Below are positions 25,465-34,209 of a DNA stretch of 56,714 bases, in pieces; position 1 is the stretch's first letter, and the number at the start of each line of letters is the position of its first letter. Both the position numbers and the translations under genes were made by a program. The notes beneath the pieces were generated by a model that was given only the letters and a program-made list of their open reading frames with translations, ran no database searches and had not been told where the DNA came from. Source of the DNA: Planctomycetota bacterium (GTDB lineage: Bacteria; Planctomycetota; MHYJ01; WSZJ01); contig JACPRD010000146.1 in NCBI GenBank assembly GCA_016190145.1, positions 1 through 56,714 on the forward strand, given 5' to 3'.

Positions 25465-28400
25465 GTGGAACGGGAAGCGCCCACCGGAGTCGTGACGCTG
25501 GTTTTCGCGGAGATGCCCGACGGAGCGGCGCGGGCCGCCGGAGAATGGGAATCGGCGCTGGCGGAGCGCGGCGGGTATTTCGTCAAGGGGTCCGCGCGAT
25601 CGATGCTGGCGGCGTTCGGGTCGGCGGCGGAAGCGGCGGCGTTTGCGGTCGAAGCGGTCTCGGCCGCGGCGGGATCGGGGTCCCGCCTTCCGAAATTCTC
25701 TCTGCACTGCGGCCGGCCTGTGTGCGAACGCGACCCGGTGTCGGGGCGGATGGATTACTTCGGCAACGAGGCAAACCTCGCGGCGCGCGTGCTGGCCGCC
25801 GGGCATCCCGGCCAGGTGCTCCTGACGGAAGCCGCGCGCGACCTGGCGGGCGCGGCCGCGTCCGACCTCGGGCTTCACCGGCTGCGCGGCATCGAGCGCC
25901 CGGAGCGCCTGTTCCTCGCGCTCGCTCCGGCGCTCGCGGGGCGCGAGTTCCCGCCGCTCGCCACGCTGACGGCGCTTCCCACGAACCTCCCCACCCAGAC
26001 GAGCAGTTTCGTCGGCCGCGAGCGCGAGCTCGCCGGGCTGGCCGCGGCGTTCGAGGGGAGCCGTGTGGTGGTCCTGACCGGCCCTGCGGGCGCGGGGAAG
26101 ACGCGCGTTGCGGTGCGGTTCGCGAGCGACCTCCTCGCGAGCCTGCCGGGCGGCTGCTGGTTCGCGGACCTGTCCGAGGAGGAAGGGCCCGACGGCGCGC
26201 CGCTGGGACTGGCGCGGGCCCTGGGAGTGCCGCTCGCGGGCGGAGGGGGGCCCGTGCGCCAGGCCGGTGCCGCGCTCGCGCTCCGCGGCCCGCTTCTCGT
26301 CATCCTCGACACCTGCGACCTCCTCGCCGCGCAGGTCGGCGCGGCCGTGGAAGCGTGGCGCGAAGCGGCGCCCGAGGCGCGATTCCTGCTGACGAGCCGC
26401 CTGCCCGTGCCGGTCGGGGGTGCGCGGGAGCTGCGTCTCGAGCCGCTGGCGCCGCCGCCGGCGGGGGCGGGCGAGGAGGCGATCCTGGCGTCCGACGCGG
26501 TCCGGCTGTTCGTCGACCGCGCGCGGGAATCGAAACCCGATTTCGACGTCACCGGCGAGACGGCGCGCGACGTGGCGGCGATCTGCGCCGAGCTCGAGGG
26601 CCTTCCTCTGGCGATCGAACTCGCCGCGGCGCGCGTCCGGATCATGCAGCCGTCGCTGATCGTGCGCCGCCTGACGCGGAAATTCGAACTGCTCCGCTCG
26701 CCCCGGCAGGACGCCTCGCGGCGCCAGCAGACCCTCGAGGGGGCGATCGAGTGGAGCGTCGAGCTCCTGTCGCCCTGGGAACGAAGCGCCTTCCTGCAGG
26801 CCTCGGTGTTCCGCGGCGGATTCCTCACCGCGGGCGCGAACGCCGCCATCGAGCTGTCGGAGTTTCCGGAAGCTCCCTCCGGGGCGGAGGCGGCGCGCCG
26901 CCTCGCGGCGCGGTGCCTGCTCGCGGCCCAGGAGACCCCCCGCGGAACCCGCTTCCGCGAGTACGGACCCCTTCGCGAATTCGCCGAGCGCCGCTGGCGC
27001 GACGAAGCGACCGAGGAGGCGCACCGGGCGCTCGAGCGGCGGCATGCCGCGCACGTGCTCGCGGAGGGAGAGAGGGCGCTGGCCGATCTCTTCGGACCCG
27101 CCGACGTCGAGGCGCGCAGCCGGATCCGCACGGAGACTCCGAACCTCCTCGCCGCGGCGGATCGCGCCTGGGCTTCGGGCGGGCCGGAAGGCGCCCGCAC
27201 GGCGGCGCGGGCGATCCTGGCGGCGGCGGAGGGGCAGGGCGGCTCGTGGGCGACGGCGGAGTCCGTGCCGCGGCTCGAGCGGGCGGCGGCGGCGCTGGAA
27301 GCGGGAGGCGGCGAGGCCGCGTTGCGCGCGCGTGCGTACTGCGCCCTTGCCGCGGCGCTCCGCGTTTCCGGCGACTGGTCCCGCGCCGCGGGAGTCGCCG
27401 AAAAGGCGACCGAGGTCGCCCGGACCCTGGGCCGCGGGTCGCTCCTCGCGCGCGCCCTTCGCGCCGCCGCGTTCCTCCGTGCGTTCCGCCGGGAAGTCGC
27501 GCCGGCCGCCGCGATGCTGATCGAGGCCGAAGAAATGTCGCGCGAGGCGGGCGACGTGCACGGCGAGGCCGAGGCTCTGAACCTCCGCGGATACTTCCTG
27601 ATCGAAATCTCGGATCTTCCCTCCTCCCTGGCCTGCCAGTCCCAGGCCGAATCCCTCTGGCATGGAATCGGCTACCGCGCCGGCGTCGCTTCCGCGGTGC
27701 AGGGGCGCGGAAGCGTCCTCGAGCATCAGGGCGAGTTCGCCGCGGCGCTCGAGTGCTACGCCGCCGCGGAGGCCCTCTACCGCGAGCTCGACGACCCCGT
27801 GGGCCTTTCGCGCATCCAGCTCAACCGCGGCATGGTCTTCGACGCGCGCGGCGAACACGAGGAAGCCCTGCGCTCCTTCGCCGAGTCCAGCCGTCACATG
27901 CGGCGGCTCGGCCGCAAGCCGGCTCTCGCCAATCTCACCCTGCGCCGCGGCATCTCGCTCTTCCATCTCGGCGACATGCGCGCCGCCTCCGACGCCTTCG
28001 ACGAGGCCGAGAGGGGATTCCAGGAGATCGGGGAGCGCCTGCTCGTCGTCGACATCTTCGGTTATCGCGGCCACATGCTCGGCCGGCGCGGCGACTGGAC
28101 GGGGGCGCTTGCGATGTTCGACCGCGCTCTGGAAGTCGTCAAGGCACTCGACCGGCAGGGCGCGGTCGCCCAGTGCCGCAGGGTGCGCGCCCGCGCGCTC
28201 CGGGGGCTGGGGAGGCACGAGGAAGCCCGGGACGAATTGCGCGAATCCGTCCGCGGGATCGGCGATCCGAAAGGCGAGAAGGACCTGTTCGCCTTCTGCG
28301 CGCTCGTCGAACTGGCCGACGTCGAGCAGGCCCTCGGCAACCGGTCCGAGGCGGCCCGCCTGACGGCGGAAGCCGCCGCGACGCGCTCCGTTCAGGAAAG

Positions 28401-28485
28401 GCGATTCACCCGCCGGAACCCCGAACTCTCCGAAGCGCTCGAAACGCTCGACCGGCTCCTCCGGAATCGGATCTCTCCGGTATGA
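25465..28485 (+). CDS. ATPase/TPR regulator-like protein with degenerate adenylate cyclase domain
   Basis: 1006 residues from a GTG at 25465. Residues about 5-155 form a class III cyclase-like domain. The late motif YFGNEANLAARVLAAGHPG is well kept, including the Asn and Arg of the active site. The metal-binding Asp of the usual TDIEGST is lost (FAEMPDG), and the usual GD is GSARS, so catalysis is unlikely. A P-loop ATPase follows: Walker A GPAGAGKT (206-213), ILDTCD as Walker B, then LPLAIELAAARVR, typical of STAND/NB-ARC-type proteins. TPR-like repeats run from about residue 580. Only 7 bases separate it from the ketosynthase gene, so it probably controls or serves that operon. Confidence 0.86.
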   Translation: MEREAPTGVVTLVFAEMPDGAARAAGEWESALAERGGYFVKGSARSMLAAFGSAAEAAAFAVEAVSAAAGSGSRLPKFSLHCGRPVCERDPVSGRMDYFGNEANLAARVLAAGHPGQVLLTEAARDLAGAAASDLGLHRLRGIERPERLFLALAPALAGREFPPLATLTALPTNLPTQTSSFVGRERELAGLAAAFEGSRVVVLTGPAGAGKTRVAVRFASDLLASLPGGCWFADLSEEEGPDGAPLGLARALGVPLAGGGGPVRQAGAALALRGPLLVILDTCDLLAAQVGAAVEAWREAAPEARFLLTSRLPVPVGGARELRLEPLAPPPAGAGEEAILASDAVRLFVDRARESKPDFDVTGETARDVAAICAELEGLPLAIELAAARVRIMQPSLIVRRLTRKFELLRSPRQDASRRQQTLEGAIEWSVELLSPWERSAFLQASVFRGGFLTAGANAAIELSEFPEAPSGAEAARRLAARCLLAAQETPRGTRFREYGPLREFAERRWRDEATEEAHRALERRHAAHVLAEGERALADLFGPADVEARSRIRTETPNLLAAADRAWASGGPEGARTAARAILAAAEGQGGSWATAESVPRLERAAAALEAGGGEAALRARAYCALAAALRVSGDWSRAAGVAEKATEVARTLGRGSLLARALRAAAFLRAFRREVAPAAAMLIEAEEMSREAGDVHGEAEALNLRGYFLIEISDLPSSLACQSQAESLWHGIGYRAGVASAVQGRGSVLEHQGEFAAALECYAAAEALYRELDDPVGLSRIQLNRGMVFDARGEHEEALRSFAESSRHMRRLGRKPALANLTLRRGISLFHLGDMRAASDAFDEAERGFQEIGERLLVVDIFGYRGHMLGRRGDWTGALAMFDRALEVVKALDRQGAVAQCRRVRARALRGLGRHEEARDELRESVRGIGDPKGEKDLFAFCALVELADVEQALGNRSEAARLTAEAAATRSVQERRFTRRNPELSEALETLDRLLRNRISPV

Positions 28486-28492
28486 TTGCTCC

Positions 28493-29719
28493 GTGACTTC
28501 CCGCATCACCATCGCCGGCGCCGGTTCGGTCGCCCCCCAGGGCGCGGGCGCGCCGCGGTATCTCGAGGCCCTGCTCGCGGGAGAAAGCGGCGTCCGCGGG
28601 ATCGCGCATTTCGACACCTCGGGACTGGCCGTGCGGATCGCCGCGTGCGCGCGCGACTTCGACCCGCTCCGGATCATGACGGAACACGACCTGAAACACG
28701 TCGGCCGCGTGGTCCCGATGGCGATCGCCGCCGCGACCGAGGCGCTCGCGGACGCGGGCGTCGATCCCGCGAAACTCTCCCTCGACGAACGCCGCCGGTT
28801 CGCCGTCGTGCTGGGCTCCGGAGGCGGCGCGATGGAATTCCTCGAGCGGCAGTACGGCCTCTGGTTTACCGGCAAGGACCGCAAGGCCAGCGTCTACGTC
28901 GTCCCCAGCTCCACCCCCGGCAACCTCGCCAGCGAACTCTCCATGCGCTTCGGCCTCCGCGGCCCCAGCCACGTCGTCACCACCGGCTGCACCTCGAGCA
29001 CCGACGCCCTCGGCTACGCCCTCATGCTCCTCCGCTCCGGCCGCGCCGACCGCGTCCTCGCCGGCGGCGCCGACTGCACCGTCACGCGCGGCATGATGGA
29101 AGGCCTCTCCCTCATGGGCATCCTCGCCTCCCGCTTCCAGGCCGCCCCCGCCCGCGCCTCCCGCCCCCTCGACCGCGCCCGCGACGGCTTCGTCCTCGGC
29201 GAAGGCGCGTGGATGATGGTGCTGGAGCGCGAGGGGAAGCGCGTTCTCGCCGAGGTCGCCGGCTACGGCGCCACGTGCGACGCGCACCACCGGGTGCGGA
29301 TGGCGGAGGACGGGGAAGAGCCGGCCCGGGCGATGGCCGAGGCCTGCGCGGACGCGGGGATCGGCCCCGACGGAATCGGCTCCGTGTGGCTGCACGGCAC
29401 GGCGACGCCGCTCAACGACCGCGTCGAGACGCGAGCGCTGAAACTCTTCCTCGGAGCGCGCGCGAAGGACGTCCCGATGACCGCGATCAAGTCGATGATC
29501 GGCCACCCGCAGGGCGCCTGCGGCGCCGCGGCCGCAGTCGCCGCCGTCCTCGCCATGCGGGCGCGGGCCCTTCCGCCGACGATCAACCTCGAGGACCCCG
29601 ACCCCGAGTGCGACCTCGACTGCTCCCCCCGCCCCCGGGACTGCGGCGCGCGCACCGCGCTCGTCTCGACGCTCGGGTTCGGCTCGAAGAACGCCGCGCT
29701 GGTCCTTACCATGCCGTAA
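28493..29719 (+). CDS. Beta-ketoacyl synthase (FabF/KS-II-like)
   Basis: 408 residues from a GTG at 28493. A thiolase-fold condensing enzyme that extends acyl chains with malonyl-ACP. The full catalytic set is present: Cys166 (TTGCTSS), His301 (HGTATPLND), Lys333 and His338 (KSMIGHPQGA). Since it is outside a fab cluster and followed by a methyltransferase and an FAD reductase with start/stop overlaps, it more likely works in a specialised lipid or polyketide pathway than in general fatty-acid synthesis. No acyl carrier protein or acyltransferase gene lies nearby, so those would come from elsewhere. Confidence 0.92.
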   Translation: MTSRITIAGAGSVAPQGAGAPRYLEALLAGESGVRGIAHFDTSGLAVRIAACARDFDPLRIMTEHDLKHVGRVVPMAIAAATEALADAGVDPAKLSLDERRRFAVVLGSGGGAMEFLERQYGLWFTGKDRKASVYVVPSSTPGNLASELSMRFGLRGPSHVVTTGCTSSTDALGYALMLLRSGRADRVLAGGADCTVTRGMMEGLSLMGILASRFQAAPARASRPLDRARDGFVLGEGAWMMVLEREGKRVLAEVAGYGATCDAHHRVRMAEDGEEPARAMAEACADAGIGPDGIGSVWLHGTATPLNDRVETRALKLFLGARAKDVPMTAIKSMIGHPQGACGAAAAVAAVLAMRARALPPTINLEDPDPECDLDCSPRPRDCGARTALVSTLGFGSKNAALVLTMP

Positions 29720-30408
29720 TGCCCTCCTTTTCCCGCCGCTCGCGCGACCTCGAGCTCATCGATCTCCCCCAGCCGCCGGACGAATGGGAAGAGGCGCTCC
29801 GCTACATCAAGGTCGTGAACCGCTGGCTCGGCGGCACGCGCGCGGTGCTCTGGCATTTCCGCCGCTGGTCGCGCCGCTGGAAGCCCGGGGAGCGGATCGT
29901 GGTGCTCGACGCGGGCGCGGGGGCCGCGGACATACCGCTGGCGCTCGCTCGCTGGGGCCGCGCCGCGGGCTTCGATCTCCAGGTCGTGGCGCTCGACCTC
30001 ACTCGCGAATGCCTCGACCGCGCCCGGCGCGACACCGGCCGCGAACTCCACCTCGTCCGCGGCGACGCCCTGCGCCTGCCGCTTCTCAAGGTCGACTACG
30101 TCATGTCCTCCATGTTCTTCCACCACATGACCGACGAAGACTGCCTCCGCCTGCTTCGCTCCTACGACGCCGTCGCGCGCCGCGGCATCGTCGTCAACGA
30201 CCTCCTCCGCCGCCGCCGCGCCTGGGCCTGGGCCATCGTCACGAGCGGCTTCTACGGCCGCCTCGCGCGCAACGACGCGCCGCTCTCCGTCCTCCGCGCC
30301 TTCACCAAGAAGGAGGCCCGTGCCCTCGCCGCCGACGCCGCCCTCCCCTGGCTCCGCGTGAACGAATTCTTCGGCCACCGCTTCACCCTCGCCGGCGAGC
30401 GCCCATGA
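29719..30408 (+). CDS. Class I SAM-dependent methyltransferase
   Basis: 229 residues. The SAM-binding motif LDAGAGAADIPLALAR is at about residues 59-74, followed by VVALDLTRECLDRAR and the GDALRLPLL/VDYVMSSMFFHHM core. The start overlaps the ketosynthase stop by one base (TAATG) and the end overlaps the reductase start by 4 bases, so it is part of that operon. It could O- or C-methylate the ketosynthase product. Its sequence gives no substrate. Confidence 0.9.
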   Translation: MPSFSRRSRDLELIDLPQPPDEWEEALRYIKVVNRWLGGTRAVLWHFRRWSRRWKPGERIVVLDAGAGAADIPLALARWGRAAGFDLQVVALDLTRECLDRARRDTGRELHLVRGDALRLPLLKVDYVMSSMFFHHMTDEDCLRLLRSYDAVARRGIVVNDLLRRRRAWAWAIVTSGFYGRLARNDAPLSVLRAFTKKEARALAADAALPWLRVNEFFGHRFTLAGERP

Positions 30409-31424
30409 AACGCATCGCCATCGTCGGAGGCGGACCCGCGGGCAGCGCCGCCGCGACCCTCCTCGCCCGCGCCGGACACGACGTCACGCTGTTCGAACGC
30501 CAGGCCGCCCCCCGCGAACGCGTCTGCGGCGAGTTCCTCTCAGGCGAAGCCCTTCCCCTCCTCGCCCGCCTCGGCGTCGAACCCGCCGGCTGGCCCATCC
30601 GCCGCGCGCGGGTGTTCGGAGGGGCGGGGAAGGGGATCGAAGCCGAGCTGCCGCGCGGCGGCGGGATCGGGTGGGAGCGGACGCACCTCGACCCGGCGCT
30701 CCGGGCCGCCGCCGTGCGCGCGGGGGCGCGGCTCGTGACGGCGGACGTCAAGCACATGGAAGCGGGTCTCGTGGACGGCGCCGCACTCGACGCCGTCGTC
30801 GACGCCACCGGCCGCTTCCCGCTCTCACGCGGCGCCGGCGCCCCGCTCGCCGGCTTCGGCTACCGCGCGGCCTTTGAAGGCCCCGTCCCCGACGCCGCCG
30901 TCGAACTCCACCTCTTCCCCGGCGGCTACGTCGGCCTCGCCGGCGTCGCCCCCCGCCGCGCGAACCTCTGCCTCCTCGCGCCGCGCGACCTCGCCCGCCG
31001 GCACGCGGGCGAGCTGGACGCGCTTCTCGACGACATCCGCGCGCGCTCCCCGTCCCTGCGTTCTCGTCTCGCCGCCTCGCGCCGCGCGACCGACTGGTGC
31101 GCCACGGGCTACCCGCGCTCGCGTTTCGCGGGCTGCCACGCGCGCGGCATCTGGTACGCCGGCGACGCCGCCGGCACCGTCGCCCCGCTCGGCGGCGAGG
31201 GCATCGCCATGGCCCTGGGCGGCGGCGCCCTCCTCGCCGATCACTTCGACCGCGGCCCCGCGTCCTTCACCCGCGCCTGGCAGGACGAATTCGCCCGCCG
31301 CCTCCGCTGGTGCCGCGCTCTGTCCGCGCTCGCGATCCGGCCGCTCGCGGCGCGGGCGGCGCTCGCGGTTCTCACGCGAGTGCCGGGGCTCGTCCGAACG
31401 ATCGTCGCGGCGACCAGAAGCTGA
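30405..31424 (+). CDS. FAD-dependent oxidoreductase (geranylgeranyl-reductase/PHBH-like)
   Basis: 339 residues. The N-terminal dinucleotide motif MKRIAIVGGGPAGSAAATLL binds FAD. VCGEFLSGEALPLL matches the flavin hydroxylase/geranylgeranyl reductase group, and the second FAD motif GIWYAGDAAGTVAPLGGEGI ends the core. It may reduce or hydroxylate a lipid or polyketide made by the two genes before it; the combination methyltransferase plus flavin oxidoreductase also accompanies type III polyketide synthases in other bacteria. About 200 bases of its 3' end recur in decayed form at 32010-32206. Confidence 0.88.
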   Translation: MKRIAIVGGGPAGSAAATLLARAGHDVTLFERQAAPRERVCGEFLSGEALPLLARLGVEPAGWPIRRARVFGGAGKGIEAELPRGGGIGWERTHLDPALRAAAVRAGARLVTADVKHMEAGLVDGAALDAVVDATGRFPLSRGAGAPLAGFGYRAAFEGPVPDAAVELHLFPGGYVGLAGVAPRRANLCLLAPRDLARRHAGELDALLDDIRARSPSLRSRLAASRRATDWCATGYPRSRFAGCHARGIWYAGDAAGTVAPLGGEGIAMALGGGALLADHFDRGPASFTRAWQDEFARRLRWCRALSALAIRPLAARAALAVLTRVPGLVRTIVAATRS

Positions 31425-31505
31425 AGAGAGAGTGGTCCCTCGCTTTGAATCTCATGGGCGCCAATCTGTCTCGGGCACCCGCGAGATCTGTCGCATGTGC
31501 GCCGC

Positions 31506-31724
31506 TCACACCCTCTCCCAATCCGTTCGCGTCACGCCGGCCTGCTTGAGGACCCGGGAGAGCAGGGCGACGCCGATGTCCTTCGCGTGGGGGTTTGGAA
31601 TCGCGACCACGAGTTGACCGCGCGCCATGAACTCGTGCCTGCCACCGGATAGAGGGCCCTCGAAACCGAGGGCCCGGAAAGCCCGGATGAGTTGTCTTCG
31701 CGAAACAGGGCCCCATACCGGCAT
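31506..31724 (-). CDS. hicA: HicA-type mRNA interferase toxin
   Basis: 72 residues. The dsRBD-like fold signature is intact: SRRQLIRAFRALGFE, then the catalytic-histidine segment SGGRHEFMARG and PNPHAKDIGVALLSRVLKQAG. HicA cleaves mRNA when free of its antitoxin. It follows hicB with a one-base overlap (TAATG), so antitoxin is made first. The pair stands between the end of the FAD oxidoreductase and a decayed duplicate of that end, which points to acquisition or rearrangement here. Confidence 0.9.
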   Translation of the reverse strand: MPVWGPVSRRQLIRAFRALGFEGPLSGGRHEFMARGQLVVAIPNPHAKDIGVALLSRVLKQAGVTRTDWERV

Positions 31725-31960
31725 TACTTCGAGACGACCGCGAGCTTCACCCCGTCAATGGCGGGGACGGACAACCCACGCGATACGCGCACCAGGGCCC
31801 ATTCCTCGACGACCTCACACAGCAGATCCCGGCACGCCTCCAGCGTGGTCGCCGTGGCGATGACGCCGCGAAGTCCGGGCACTTCACCGACGTAGGTGCC
31901 ATCGGACAGTTTTTCGTAGGTGGCGCGCCGGAGCGCCCGATCGAGGTAATCGCGTATCAC
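31724..31960 (-). CDS. hicB: HicB-family antitoxin
   Basis: 78 residues from a GTG at 31960 (VIRDYLDRALRRATYEKL). YVGEVPGLRGV and ACRDLLCEVVEEWALV are typical of the short HicB domain that blocks HicA. No separate DNA-binding domain is seen. An in-frame ATG at 32011 would add 17 residues, but it lies at the edge of the duplicated oxidoreductase tail, so I prefer the GTG, where the family's usual N-terminus starts. No convincing Shine-Dalgarno is visible for either. Confidence 0.8.
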   Translation of the reverse strand: MIRDYLDRALRRATYEKLSDGTYVGEVPGLRGVIATATTLEACRDLLCEVVEEWALVRVSRGLSVPAIDGVKLAVVSK

Positions 31961-32009
31961 GCAGATGATTTTAGGCTTCCTGGGCGAGAGGTTCAAGGTG
32001 GCGATCCAC

Positions 32010-32206
32010 ATCCTCGCCGATCACATCGACCGCGGCCCCGCCACAAGCCGCCGCGCCTGGAAGGACGAATTCGCCCGCAGGATGCGCCGGTGCCGCGCTC
32101 TCTCGGCACTCGCGATCCGGCCGCTCGCGGTTCGAGCAGCGCCCGGTTTCCTGACCCGGTTCCCGGGGTTCACTCGCCGGATCGTTGGGGCACCGGAAGT
32201 TGAGAG
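32010..32206 (+). pseudogene. Decayed second copy of the FAD oxidoreductase 3' end
   Basis: This stretch matches 31230-31428, the last 65 codons of the oxidoreductase, at roughly three quarters of positions. The frame is largely kept: DHIDRGPATSRRAWKDEFA against DHFDRGPASFTRAWQDEFA. It has no start or FAD-binding part. The copies are about 780 bases apart and hicAB lies between them. Confidence 0.82.
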
Positions 32207-32211
32207 TCCGA

Positions 32212-34209
32212 CTATTTGTTCGCCAGCTCCGCCGCCCTCCTGACCAGCTCCACGAACTCCTTCCGATGCCCCTGGGGATCGTCCCCGATCCCGGCGAGCG
32301 CCAGCTCCCGGACGAGCCCGAAGTTCGCGGCGCCGCGGTATTCCGAATCCCGCAGGCACATCCCGAACGCCGCGACGGCCGCGGCGAATTCGAAATCGTC
32401 GGAGGACGCCGGGGCGTTCACGCCGGGATCGGCGAGCGTGAACTCCGTCTTCACGCTGACGTCGCCGTCCGGGGCCTTGAAGCGCAGTTTCACCGTGAGG
32501 AGCTCGTCGAACGCAGCGCCCGGCGTCGCGTCGGCGGGCTTCTGATACTTGAGTGGATCGGCGGGCACGGCGATCGGGGCCTCGGTCCCGGCCGGCACGA
32601 TCTCGTACAGCGCCGTGACCTGGTGCCCCGCGCCGATCTCGCCCGCATCCTTCCGGTCGTCGTTGAAATCCTGCGCCGCGAGCATCCGGTTCTCGTAGCC
32701 GATCAGCCGGTACGCCGCGACCTTCGCCGGATTGAACTCCACCTGGATCTTCACGTCCTTCGCGATCGTGATCAGCGTCCCCGTCGCCTGCTCGACCAGC
32801 ACCTTGCGGGCTTCGCTCAGCGAATCGATGTAGGAAGCGTTCCCGTTCCCCTTGTCGGCAAGCTGCTGCATCCGCGCGTCGGCCAGGTTGCCCGTCCCGA
32901 ACCCGAGCACGCTCAGGAACACGCCGGACGACCGCTTTTCCTCGATCAGCCGCACGAGGTCGCCCTCGCTCGACACGCCGACGTTGAAGTCCCCGTCGGT
33001 GCAGAGCAGCACGCGGTTGATCCCGTCCTTCACGAAATTCTCCCCGGCCAGCCGGTACGCCAGCTCGATCCCCTCCCCGCCGTTCGTGGAGCCGCCCGCG
33101 GAAAGCTGGTCGATCGCCGCGAGAATCGTCCCCTGCTCCGACCCGCTCGTCGGCGGCAGCACCAGCCCCGCGTTCCCCGCGTACACCACCAGCGCCACCT
33201 TGTCCTGCGCCCTCAGCTTCTCGACCAGCAGCCGGAGCGACTTCTGCACGAGCGGCAGCTTGTCCTCCGAGCCCATCGATCCCGACACGTCCACCAGGAA
33301 CACGAGATTCGCCGCCGGCGCCTCCCGCATCTCGATCTCCCGCCCCTGCAGCCCGATCCGCACCAGCCGGTGCTTCGGCTCCCACGGCGCCGCGTGGACT
33401 TCCAGCGCCACCGAGAACGGCTCCGTCCCCGCCGGCGGCGCGTACCGGTAATGGAAGTAATTGATCAGCTCCTCCCCGCGTACCGCGTCGGGCGGCGGCA
33501 ACTGCCCGGCATTGAGGAAGTGGCGGACGTTTGCGTAGGCAGCGGTGTCGACGTCGATGGAGAAGGTGGAAAGCGGGTCGCGGTTCGGGGAGAAGAAGGG
33601 GTTGTCGACGAGGGGGGCGTACTGTTCCGCGTCGAAGACGGGGTCCGCGATCGCGGCGTTCTGGGCGATCTGAACGTCGTAGTCGCGGACATAACTCGGG
33701 CGATTGGGCAACTTTGTGACCAGGCGGAGGGTGGCGGGATAGGTACTGCGGGTGCGAAGATCAAAGAACCCGGCAAGTTCATCCCCAGCAACCAGGCCAT
33801 AGGCGCCTCGACTCGACTCGTAAGACACCGGACCCTGCAGTGCCGCCTGCGCTCCACCTTCAGCGACGCCTCGTCCTCGATGCGAATCCCTCGATTCCCA
33901 TAGCGCGAAGCACGCAAGCGCACCGGCCGCCACCATCGACGCGATCGACATCCACCGCGGTACCATCCACGGCGCCTCCGGTCGGGTCACGATCTTCGAC
34001 ATCACAACTTCCCGTTGCGGCTCCGCCAGCCGCTCCTGGCCCCCGGCTTCCGCCGCGGCGATCAGGCTCAGGTCCTCGCGCAGGGCGGCGAGCCGGCTCC
34101 GCAGGGTCGCGTCCACGGCCAGCGCCGCCTCGATCTCCGCGCGCACCGCCTCTGAGGCCTCCCCGACCGCGTAGGCCATCAGTTTTTCGTCGAGTTCGTC
34201 GCCGCTCAT
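32212..34209 (-). CDS. Membrane-anchored von Willebrand A protein (YfbK-like) with anti-sigma-like N-terminus
   Basis: 665 residues. The N-terminus (about 1-60, DELDEKLMAYAVGEASEAV) looks like the helical part of an anti-sigma factor. A transmembrane helix follows (about 88-104). Outside the membrane come a VWF_N-type segment (about 205-290, DPLSTFSIDVDTAAYANVR), the VWA domain with metal-ion motif DVSGSMG (307-313), and a C-terminal domain like DUF3520. The ATG at 34209 overlaps the sigma-factor stop (ATGA). The pair sigma factor plus this protein suggests that the N-terminus holds the sigma factor until an outside signal is sensed (inference). Confidence 0.87.
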   Translation of the reverse strand: MSGDELDEKLMAYAVGEASEAVRAEIEAALAVDATLRSRLAALREDLSLIAAAEAGGQERLAEPQREVVMSKIVTRPEAPWMVPRWMSIASMVAAGALACFALWESRDSHRGRGVAEGGAQAALQGPVSYESSRGAYGLVAGDELAGFFDLRTRSTYPATLRLVTKLPNRPSYVRDYDVQIAQNAAIADPVFDAEQYAPLVDNPFFSPNRDPLSTFSIDVDTAAYANVRHFLNAGQLPPPDAVRGEELINYFHYRYAPPAGTEPFSVALEVHAAPWEPKHRLVRIGLQGREIEMREAPAANLVFLVDVSGSMGSEDKLPLVQKSLRLLVEKLRAQDKVALVVYAGNAGLVLPPTSGSEQGTILAAIDQLSAGGSTNGGEGIELAYRLAGENFVKDGINRVLLCTDGDFNVGVSSEGDLVRLIEEKRSSGVFLSVLGFGTGNLADARMQQLADKGNGNASYIDSLSEARKVLVEQATGTLITIAKDVKIQVEFNPAKVAAYRLIGYENRMLAAQDFNDDRKDAGEIGAGHQVTALYEIVPAGTEAPIAVPADPLKYQKPADATPGAAFDELLTVKLRFKAPDGDVSVKTEFTLADPGVNAPASSDDFEFAAAVAAFGMCLRDSEYRGAANFGLVRELALAGIGDDPQGHRKEFVELVRRAAELANK

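Noticed and set aside
25411..28884. Very long minus-strand frame continuing upstream of the M3-like gene
   Set aside because: It is antisense to the ATPase/TPR gene and its translation is low-complexity Arg/Ala/Gly without domains; long shadow frames are usual at this G+C.
31965..32243. Intact 92-codon gene on the plus strand
   Set aside because: It is the duplicated tail of the FAD oxidoreductase with no start region or FAD site, so it is listed as a pseudogene.
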